Assembly (NCBI RefSeq): GCF_026719745.1
Contig: NZ_JAPPRQ010000010.1
Coordinates: forward strand, 536 to 57,206
DNA length: 56,671 bases
Source of the DNA: Clostridium sp. ZS2-4
GTDB taxonomy: Bacteria > Bacillota > Clostridia > Clostridiales > Clostridiaceae
Direction: 5' to 3'
Part shown: in pieces, positions 50,448 through 56,671 of the stretch
Position numbering within the stretch: the first letter of the stretch is position 1
How the letters are laid out: every line of letters starts with the position of its first letter
Translations under genes and position numbers: made by a program
Notes under the pieces: model-generated
Databases searched by the model: none
What the model was told of the DNA's origin: nothing
Seen by the model: the letters and a program-made list of their open reading frames with translations, nothing else

Positions 50448-52025
50448 TTGAATTGTATAATTAGTAAATTAAAAAAGGACAAGGTGTTTTATATTTCAAG
50501 TATCAGCTTAATATGCATTTTGATTTATGCATTTTTTAACATTAAAGTTTTTGAAAGGGTATCAAATAATGCTCTTGAATTTTTACTTAATAAGTTCTAT
50601 TGGTTTTACTCTGGAGCTATGCTTAGCTTTTTTATATTTTGCGTTTACCTTATATTTAGCAAGTATGGCAATATAAAATTAGGAAAAGATGATGAGAAGG
50701 CTGAATATGGTTTTGTATCCTGGCTTGCAATGCTGTTTTGTGCAGGTATGGGAATGGGACTTGTTTTCTGGGCAGTAGCAGAACCATTAATTCATTATAC
50801 ACATCCTCTTAATATGGAACCATTTACTGAAGAAGCAAAAATGTTTGCTTTAGGAAAATCATTTTTACATTGGGGTACTTCAGCCTGGGCTTGTTATGCT
50901 ATTCTTGCATTAATACTGGCATATATGCAGTTTAGAAAAGGAAAGCCTGCTTTAATGAGTAGTGCACTCATACCTATTATTGGAGAGAAAAGAGCTAAGG
51001 GATGGATTGGAAATGTTATAGATATATTTACTATATTTGCAACAGTAGCAGGGGTTATTACTTCTCTTGGACTAGGAACTTTACAAATTAATGCAGGGCT
51101 TAATTTTTTATTTGGTGTTCCGGAAAATATAAAAATAAAATTGGTGATAATAGGCATAGTTACAGTTTGTTATATGACTTCAGCTGTTGTAGGAATTAAC
51201 AAGGGAATAAAAATTTTATCAGACATAAATCTCTTTATAGCGGCTTTAATGATTACACTTGTTGTTATTGTAGGACCTACATCAAGCATATTTAAAAATT
51301 TGTTTAGTGGATTAGCCATATATGGCAAAGAATTAGTAACCACTAATAATAATATATTTTTGCATGGTGATTGGTATAAGGATTGGACATTGTTTTATTG
51401 GGGATGGTGGATAGCATGGGCACCTCCAGTAGGAATATTTATTGCTAGAATTTCAAGGGGAAGAACCATAAAAGAATTTTTAACTGGAGTTTTAATAATA
51501 CCATCTTTATTATGTTTGGTATGGTTTTCTGTATTTGGAACTATGGGATTCAATGTAGGACATTCAATAGCATTAGAAGCAGCTGAAAAAACACAAACAG
51601 CATTTTTTATTGTTCTTAACAAATATCCTTTAGGATTCTTTATATGTAATTTAGTTATGATATTATCAATGATATTCTTTATTACTTCAGCTGATTCATC
51701 TACCTTTGTATTAGCTATGCTTTCTTCAAATGGGAAGTTAAATCCAGATAACTCAAAAAAAATTGTATGGGGAATACTTCAAGGTGCTTTAACTGTTGTA
51801 TTTTTACTGGCAGGAGGACTTAAGATGATACAAACAGCTTCTGTATTAGCTGCATTTCCTTTTGCTTTTATAATGATATTTTCTATGGTTTCCTTTAAAA
51901 AATGCTTGAAAGAAGAAAAACAAGTGTTATTATCAGAAAATGAAGACCAAAACGAATTTAGAGGAAGGATTAAGGAAAACATTACTAGCTTGGAAACTAA
52001 ATGCAAAGTTAAACAGGAATTCTGA
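50448..52025 (+). CDS. BCCT-family betaine/carnitine/choline transporter
   Basis: A 525-residue transporter with about 12 transmembrane segments. The family signatures are present: GMGMGLVFWAVAEPLIHY, FLHWGTSAWACYA and the Trp-rich segment TLFYWGWWIAWAPPVGIFIA followed by RISRGRTIKEF. ITSADSSTFVLAMLSS fits the Na+-coupling region. The substrate is a quaternary amine such as glycine betaine or carnitine, for osmoprotection or as a nutrient. The start is a TTG with AAGGGGGG seven bases upstream; the longer frame from 50385 starts before the predicted transcript. It is a single-gene unit. Confidence 0.9.
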   Translation: MNCIISKLKKDKVFYISSISLICILIYAFFNIKVFERVSNNALEFLLNKFYWFYSGAMLSFFIFCVYLIFSKYGNIKLGKDDEKAEYGFVSWLAMLFCAGMGMGLVFWAVAEPLIHYTHPLNMEPFTEEAKMFALGKSFLHWGTSAWACYAILALILAYMQFRKGKPALMSSALIPIIGEKRAKGWIGNVIDIFTIFATVAGVITSLGLGTLQINAGLNFLFGVPENIKIKLVIIGIVTVCYMTSAVVGINKGIKILSDINLFIAALMITLVVIVGPTSSIFKNLFSGLAIYGKELVTTNNNIFLHGDWYKDWTLFYWGWWIAWAPPVGIFIARISRGRTIKEFLTGVLIIPSLLCLVWFSVFGTMGFNVGHSIALEAAEKTQTAFFIVLNKYPLGFFICNLVMILSMIFFITSADSSTFVLAMLSSNGKLNPDNSKKIVWGILQGALTVVFLLAGGLKMIQTASVLAAFPFAFIMIFSMVSFKKCLKEEKQVLLSENEDQNEFRGRIKENITSLETKCKVKQEF

Positions 52026-52046
52026 ATAATAGAATAAAGTTAAAGA

Positions 52047-52080
52047 GGCTGATAAATGATTTTATCAGCCGTTTATTTTT
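52047..52080 (+). terminator. Terminator after the BCCT gene
   Basis: GGCTGATAAA (52047-52056) pairs with TTTATCAGCC (52061-52070), followed by GTTTATTTTT. Confidence 0.85.
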
Positions 52081-52183
52081 GTATAACTAAAGTTATATTG
52101 AGATGAAATTTTTAATTCAGAAGGTTTTTGTATAAATTAAAATACTAGGTTAAAAATAATTATAGATTTTGGAGGTGATTAAG

Positions 52184-52849
52184 TTGAAAAAACTATTATA
52201 TATACCAGTCAATTCAAAACCAGAAGAAATGTCTACCAGCAAGACTGTAGGAAGAGAATTTGTAAATCGCTTTCTTGCTGAAAATGAAGGTTATGTTGTA
52301 GAGGAGCTTGACCTTTATAATGAAGATATACCAGAGGTAAACCATATAATATTTAAATCAAGAGCGGAAACTGTTTCAGGTGCTGAATATGATGTATTGT
52401 CAGAACAGGATAAAAGAGTGGTAGATAGAGTCAATGCTCTTTGTAACCAGTTTTTAAGTGCAGATACCTATGTAATTGCTGCACCAATGTGGAGTGTAAG
52501 CTTTCCTGCAAGGCTTAAAAGATATGTAGACTGCATTATATTGAATAACAAGGTAATCAAGATATCATCAGAAGAGGTTAAGGGACTTCTTAATAATAAG
52601 GAAAGAAATATGATTTATATTCAATCTTCTGGTGGAGTTTATCCAAAGCTTTTGAGCGGCAAATTTAATCATGGTGTTGATTATTTTCATGACATATTCA
52701 AATTTTTAGGTATAAGCAAGTTTGAAAAAATACTTGTTCAAGGTGTTGATATGCAGGATGTGGGAAGAGAAGAGGCTCTGAGAAGAGCATATGAAGATAT
52801 TGATAAGGTAGTTGAAAAGCTTTCAAGAGAAACCTTGTTACAAGTATAA
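52184..52849 (+). CDS. FMN-dependent NADH:quinone/azo reductase (AcpD-like flavodoxin fold)
   Basis: A 221-residue flavodoxin-fold protein of the azoreductase group, which reduces quinones or azo dyes with NADH and FMN. The FMN phosphate loop region KPEEMSTSKTVGREF lies after LLYIPVNS, APMWSVSFPARLKRYVDCII holds the second FMN-contacting loop, and YIQSSGGVYP matches the third. The ATG is missing; the TTG at 52184, six bases after GGAGGTG, is the likely start. It is monocistronic and ends in a very long terminator. Physiological substrate is unknown. Confidence 0.87.
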   Translation: MKKLLYIPVNSKPEEMSTSKTVGREFVNRFLAENEGYVVEELDLYNEDIPEVNHIIFKSRAETVSGAEYDVLSEQDKRVVDRVNALCNQFLSADTYVIAAPMWSVSFPARLKRYVDCIILNNKVIKISSEEVKGLLNNKERNMIYIQSSGGVYPKLLSGKFNHGVDYFHDIFKFLGISKFEKILVQGVDMQDVGREEALRRAYEDIDKVVEKLSRETLLQV

Positions 52850-52860
52850 GATGCAAAGAA

Positions 52861-52907
52861 AAAAACTTTTTAAGAATTTTTATTGAAAAATTCTTAAAAA
52901 GTTTTTT
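52861..52907 (+). terminator. Terminator after the azoreductase-like gene
   Basis: A perfect 21-bp arm (52861-52881) pairs with 52886-52906 and ends in a T-run. Confidence 0.88.
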
Positions 52908-53084
52908 TCTTTGTCTGGATTATATTTTATTTTAAAAGCTGAAATTTAAGTTGAAATGGCAAAATAATTGGATAGGTTGGCTTTTAAACAGGATTTTTCA
53001 ATAAAAAACATTTATACTATGGATAAGAATTTTTAAAAAAAAGTGTCATTTTTTTTTATACTGTGGTGTTTATATTATTGAAAG

Positions 53085-53630
53085 ATGAAAGGAGGGATTA
53101 ATATTTTTGGGATCCCAAAGCGCAGAAAAGTGAAAGAAGACCAGTTTCAGACAAATTATCAAAAATATTATCCAATAGTTTATAAGCAGTTGTATTACTT
53201 AGTTGGAAGTAATGAATTGGCAGAAGATTTAAATCAAGAAGTTTTTATAAAATATTATAATTCAAAGGAAGAAATTGAGTTTTTAGGTTCTTGGCTTTCA
53301 AAGGTGGCAGCAAATACAGCTTTTAACTATTTGCGAGGAGAAAAAAGAAGAATAAAAAGAGAGGAAAGTATTCTAGAAGAAGTAAACAATATTTTTTCAA
53401 TGGAAGATGAAATATTCAGAAATGAACAAATTAAAGAAGTTAGAAATATTTTATCTAATATACCAGAGAAGCAAAGAATATGTTTAATTTTAAAATTTTC
53501 GGGATATTCTTATGAAGAAATTCATAAGGCAACGAATATTCCTCAAAATAGCATAGGACAGCTTATTGCACGGGGAAAACAGAAATTTTTACAATTATAT
53601 CAAAAGGAAGGTGAAATAAATGTGCTATGA
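53085..53630 (+). CDS. ECF-type RNA polymerase sigma factor
   Basis: A 181-residue sigma-70 family ECF factor: region 2 with NELAEDLNQEVFIKYYNS and FLGSWLSKVAANTAFNYLRG, and region 4 with EKQRICLILKFSGYSYEEIH. There is no region 1 or 3, as expected. The start is uncertain: the ATG at 53085 has only GAAAG before it, while a strong AAAGGAGGG (53087-53096) would better serve an ATT at 53103, an unusual start. It overlaps the anti-sigma gene by 11 bases, so production is coupled. With the ABC genes downstream it probably responds to envelope stress. Confidence 0.88.
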   Translation: MKGGINIFGIPKRRKVKEDQFQTNYQKYYPIVYKQLYYLVGSNELAEDLNQEVFIKYYNSKEEIEFLGSWLSKVAANTAFNYLRGEKRRIKREESILEEVNNIFSMEDEIFRNEQIKEVRNILSNIPEKQRICLILKFSGYSYEEIHKATNIPQNSIGQLIARGKQKFLQLYQKEGEINVL

Positions 53631-54738
53631 ATTAGAGGAACTTCAAAAAATAATTGACAATACCTATGAAGGGAATGTAAATGAGGTATTAGAGCACATA
53701 AAAGCTTGTCCTGAATGTAGAAAAAAAATTCAGAAATTAAAGCAGCAGGATAAGCTTATAGAGAGTGTTCTTCAAATGGACATGGTAATACCACCCCCTC
53801 GTCCTATTAATGTTTGTACGGTTGATTTTAAGGAGAAAAATAAAAGGAGGATTTTTAATATGAGTAAGAAAACTAAAAAATGGTCTGCGGTAGCAGCTGG
53901 AGTTGTATTATGTGGAGGAATATTATTTGCGGAGCCTGTTCGTACAAGAGCAGAGGAACTATTGAAAATATTTCGTATGCAGAAAATTGCTAGTATATCC
54001 ATCAATCAAAATGACCTTAGTGAAATTAATAAGATATTTAATGATGGTAATGGATCTAAAAATATAGAAAATATTATGAAAGTAGATGTTGCATCAGAAG
54101 GTAAGGAAGCTTTTGTAGAAGGTCCAAAAGGGGAGTCTGATATTAAAGAAAAATTATCTATAGACAAGGTAATTAAAGTACCAAAGGGATTTGTTTATGA
54201 GCATGTTGGTAAAGCACCAAAAGCAGATGTTACTATAAAATTAGATATAGACAAAACTAATGATCTTTTAAATTATTTGGGTGAAAAAACTAAACTTCCT
54301 AAATCTTTAGATCAAAAGCCTTTTGTTATTCATTTTAATGAGGTAATATCTTATAATTTTGGAGCAAAAACTGGAAATCAAGAGGGTAAAAGAAAATATA
54401 TTAATGTAATAGAAATGAATACGCCTACAGTGGAAATTCCAAATGATGTAGATGAAAAACAATTAATAAAATCATTATTTTCTATGAGCTTTTTACCAGA
54501 AAATTTAAAGAATCAATTTATGAAAATAGATGATTTGACATCTACAATTCCAGTACCTTATGATGTTGAGCATCAAACTAAGGAAGAGATAACTGTTAAT
54601 GGAGAAAAAGCTATAGTAATTAAGGAAAAAGATTCAAATTACTTAAATGTTTATTTGCAAGGTAAAGAGAAGTTATATATGGTAAATGGTAACTGTACAT
54701 CAGATGAAATCTTGTCGTTTATTGAGGAGATGAAATAG
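53620..54738 (+). CDS. Anti-sigma factor with zinc-finger N-terminus
   Basis: This 372-residue transmembrane protein has an N-terminal zinc anti-sigma motif (H26-x3-C30-x2-C33, HIKACPEC). A single transmembrane helix lies near residues 88-105 (WSAVAAGVVLCGGILFAEPV), and the extracellular domain of about 265 residues may be the sensor. It overlaps the sigma factor gene by 11 bases and is followed by the ABC transporter genes. The extracellular part lies in the region where such sigma/anti-sigma operons carry DUF-type domains; I cannot name it. Confidence 0.85.
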   Translation: MCYELEELQKIIDNTYEGNVNEVLEHIKACPECRKKIQKLKQQDKLIESVLQMDMVIPPPRPINVCTVDFKEKNKRRIFNMSKKTKKWSAVAAGVVLCGGILFAEPVRTRAEELLKIFRMQKIASISINQNDLSEINKIFNDGNGSKNIENIMKVDVASEGKEAFVEGPKGESDIKEKLSIDKVIKVPKGFVYEHVGKAPKADVTIKLDIDKTNDLLNYLGEKTKLPKSLDQKPFVIHFNEVISYNFGAKTGNQEGKRKYINVIEMNTPTVEIPNDVDEKQLIKSLFSMSFLPENLKNQFMKIDDLTSTIPVPYDVEHQTKEEITVNGEKAIVIKEKDSNYLNVYLQGKEKLYMVNGNCTSDEILSFIEEMK

Positions 54739-54741
54739 CAT

Positions 54742-55644
54742 ATGGTTATAGAAACTTATGATTTAACAAAACAATTTGATGGAAAAGGAGGCTTCCAAAA
54801 TATTTCCCTCTCTGTTAAGGAGGGGGAAGTATTTAGCTTTTTAGGTAAAAATGGTGCAGGAAAAAGTACTTTTATTAGAACTCTTCTTGGAATACTTTAT
54901 CCAACCTCCGGTAGTGGATTGATACTGGGAAAGCCTATAGGGGATATTGAAACTAGAAAGAAAATAGGATATTTACCGGAATTATTTCAGTATCATAACT
55001 GGCTTACAGGATATGAACTTTTATTTCATCACGGTCTTTTATATAAAATGAACAAAAAAGATATTAAAAAAAGAATTGAAGAAGTGCTTGAAATAGTTGG
55101 TCTGAAAGGACATGAGAATAAAAAGATAAAGCAGTACAGTAAAGGTATGAAGCAGAGAATAGGTTTAGGCTGTGCCATACTATCAGACCCAGAGCTGCTT
55201 TTCCTTGATGAACCAACAAGTGCACTAGATCCTGTTGGTAGAAAGCATGTTCGTGATATTATTTTAAAATTAAAGAATCAGCAAAAAACTATTTTCCTAA
55301 ATACTCATTTATTAAGTGAAGTAGAGTTAGTTTCCGATAGAGTTGCTATTTTGGATAAAGGTAAAATTAAAAAAGTTGGAAATATTAATCAGCTTATGCA
55401 TTCTCCAATACTTCTTTCAATAGGAAACTGCAGTGAAAAAATAATCAATGAATTAAGATGTTTTGATCCATGCTTGGCAAAAGTTGAAAATGAAATTGAA
55501 ATGCATATAGGCAATGATGAACTCCTTCCTAAAATTGCAGAATGTATAGTGAAAAATGAAGGACTTCTGTATATGATGAAGAAAAAGGAAAATGTACTTG
55601 AGGAGCTATTTATTAAAACAGTAGGTGAGGAGGATGAGAGATGA
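54742..55644 (+). CDS. ABC transporter, ATP-binding protein
   Basis: A 300-residue ABC ATPase of the multidrug/peptide export type: Walker A GKNGAGKST, signature YSKGMKQRIGLGCAI, Walker B LLFLDEPTSALDP and switch NTHLLSEVE. The C-terminal 80 residues extend past the core domain, as in BcrA/NatA proteins. It follows the anti-sigma gene by three bases and overlaps the permease by four, so it belongs to the ECF operon and is probably the stress-response output. Confidence 0.9.
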   Translation: MVIETYDLTKQFDGKGGFQNISLSVKEGEVFSFLGKNGAGKSTFIRTLLGILYPTSGSGLILGKPIGDIETRKKIGYLPELFQYHNWLTGYELLFHHGLLYKMNKKDIKKRIEEVLEIVGLKGHENKKIKQYSKGMKQRIGLGCAILSDPELLFLDEPTSALDPVGRKHVRDIILKLKNQQKTIFLNTHLLSEVELVSDRVAILDKGKIKKVGNINQLMHSPILLSIGNCSEKIINELRCFDPCLAKVENEIEMHIGNDELLPKIAECIVKNEGLLYMMKKKENVLEELFIKTVGEEDER

Positions 55645-56492
55645 GAACTATAATAAGGCTTACATTTCTTGAAATGAAAAAAAAGAAAATTTTATACCTC
55701 ACATTGATACTTACTGTGATTTTTCTTGCTCTTTATGGAGTGGCAGCAAAGTACGCATATAAATCTTTACCAACAGATAATGCAATTGTTAGACTTGGTG
55801 TTGTTAATCAGTTTTTATCTATGGGAATGTATGTTGCAGGATTTATAATAGCTTTTTTAGCTATTTTTTCAAGTTGTGGTGCAATTTCATCGGAAATTGA
55901 AAGTGGTACCTATGATGCTGTTTTGGCAAAACCAATAGCAAGATATGAAATAGTTTTAGGACGTTTTATAGGTATTTTACTGATACTTATTCCTTATGTA
56001 ACATTGTTATATTTAAGTATTATAGGGGTAAATGTTTTTTGTGGAAAAGGAGTAGTTGTTAATTTTGCTTTTCAATCAATAGTAAAATCCTTATTAACAT
56101 TGTATCTTTTACCTGTAGTATTAACTTCAATAGGAATATTTTTAAGCTGCTCTACGTCGACTATGGCTTCAGGAGTTATATTAGTTATTTTATATTTTTG
56201 TGGTATGATAGGTGGATTTTTAGAGAAAATAAGCTTTTTTCTTACAGATCAAGTGGCAAAATCAGTTACCAGTAACATAGGTATTGTAACAAGTCTTATA
56301 ATGCCATCAGATGTAATATATAGAAAGGTATCTTCACTTTTATTTACAACTAAATCAGGGCTTAATCTTAATATGGAGAATATGCTAGGTGGAGATATTC
56401 AACCAAGTTTTTTTATGATGGGGTATGTTGTTGTTTATAGTATAGTTATGATTATTTTAGCTCTTAGAAAATTTCAAAAAAGAGATTTGTAA
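55641..56492 (+). CDS. ABC transporter, permease subunit
   Basis: A 283-residue membrane protein with six transmembrane segments. AISSEIESGTYDAVLAKPIA (about residues 84-103) is the charged cytoplasmic loop typical of ABC-2/NosY-type permeases, followed by RYEIVLGRFIG. It forms the channel with the ATPase encoded upstream; the ATG overlaps that stop by four bases. Export of an antimicrobial compound or a lipid precursor is a guess from the ECF context. Confidence 0.87.
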   Translation: MRTIIRLTFLEMKKKKILYLTLILTVIFLALYGVAAKYAYKSLPTDNAIVRLGVVNQFLSMGMYVAGFIIAFLAIFSSCGAISSEIESGTYDAVLAKPIARYEIVLGRFIGILLILIPYVTLLYLSIIGVNVFCGKGVVVNFAFQSIVKSLLTLYLLPVVLTSIGIFLSCSTSTMASGVILVILYFCGMIGGFLEKISFFLTDQVAKSVTSNIGIVTSLIMPSDVIYRKVSSLLFTTKSGLNLNMENMLGGDIQPSFFMMGYVVVYSIVMIILALRKFQKRDL

Positions 56493-56497
56493 TATAT

Positions 56498-56537
56498 GTC
56501 TGGAATTTTAATTTCTAAATTCCAGACTATTTTTTTA
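56498..56537 (+). terminator. Terminator of the ECF/ABC operon
   Basis: GTCTGGAATTT (56498-56508) pairs perfectly with AAATTCCAGAC (56517-56527), followed by TATTTTTTT. The remaining bases to the window end show no gene. Confidence 0.87.
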
Positions 56538-56671
56538 GGAATTTTTAATTACCTAAGTTTCGTACAAACAAAACTTTATTAGTTTCCATATTATAGTTTC
56601 CAAAAAATAAATAGTGGATAATACCAAGCCTTGAAGTATAATTTTCTTACCACAAAAAAATTAAGAAAGGC

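Noticed and set aside
1-56671. tRNA, rRNA, prophage, complete insertion sequence, CRISPR array or replication origin
   Set aside because: I looked through all intergenic stretches and saw no cloverleaf-like CCA/TTCGA patterns, rRNA motifs, phage structural genes, transposase frames, direct-repeat arrays or DnaA-box clusters.

Overview
The window is a stretch of an AT-rich, low-GC Firmicute chromosome, most likely Clostridium sensu stricto. The evidence is A-rich purine codon use, strong AGGAGG-type ribosome binding sites, many GTG and TTG starts, oxygen-sensitive enzymes (a glycyl-radical enzyme, a 2-hydroxyacyl-CoA dehydratase-like protein), a CotF-type spore coat protein and the protein family content. 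I saw no rRNA, tRNA, CRISPR array, intact insertion sequence or prophage.

Bases 1-10110 hold a purine/xanthine use locus. It has an NCS2 permease behind a PurR-like operator, the three subunits of a molybdenum hydroxylase (FAD, 2Fe-2S and Moco subunits), and the accessory set typical of selenium-dependent molybdenum hydroxylases: YqeC, MocA, YqeB (EF2563 family), an XdhC/CoxI protein, a molybdopterin-binding protein with a Cys-rich tail, and a MOSC protein. Bases 10133-14590 are a preQ1-I riboswitch-controlled operon. It encodes a 2-hydroxyacyl-CoA dehydratase-like iron-sulfur protein and its ASKHA ATPase activator, followed by queD, queE, folE and queC. The ATP-driven reductase pair inside a queuosine-precursor operon is the most interesting feature here: no queF, queG or queH is present in the window, so the pair is a candidate for a missing low-potential reduction step.

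Bases 14600-28730 are mixed accessory genes. They include a VanZ-like protein, a Crp-type regulator facing a cupin/permease/ferredoxin locus (the permease genes look deleted, fused and frameshifted), an HMA-TauE/SafE-cupredoxin metal protein, the YjjI/YjjW glycyl-radical enzyme pair, a chemoreceptor, a lone SIR2-domain protein, a YuiF-type transporter and a membrane-anchored NlpC/CHAP-like protein whose expected catalytic Cys position is Ser. Several gene relics lie between them (GGDEF and chemoreceptor fragments).

Bases 28950-44060 hold a LacI regulator with two matching operators and an oligo-1,6-glucosidase, an MBL-fold hydrolase, an ABC-F ATPase, an HtrA-like protease followed by a large secreted protein, a YdcZ transporter pair facing a second Crp-type regulator with its own palindrome, and a Fur-box-controlled ferric iron ABC importer.

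Bases 44060-56671 carry two DUF421 (YetF-like) membrane proteins plus a truncated third copy, a CotF-like protein, a secreted four-repeat helical protein, an isolated argB, two uncharacterised proteins, a BCCT transporter, a flavodoxin-fold NADH:quinone/azo reductase, and a stress-type operon of ECF sigma factor, zinc anti-sigma factor and a two-gene ABC exporter. Most operons end in clear intrinsic terminators. Starts were chosen by ribosome-binding-site spacing and differ from the longest open frame in many cases.
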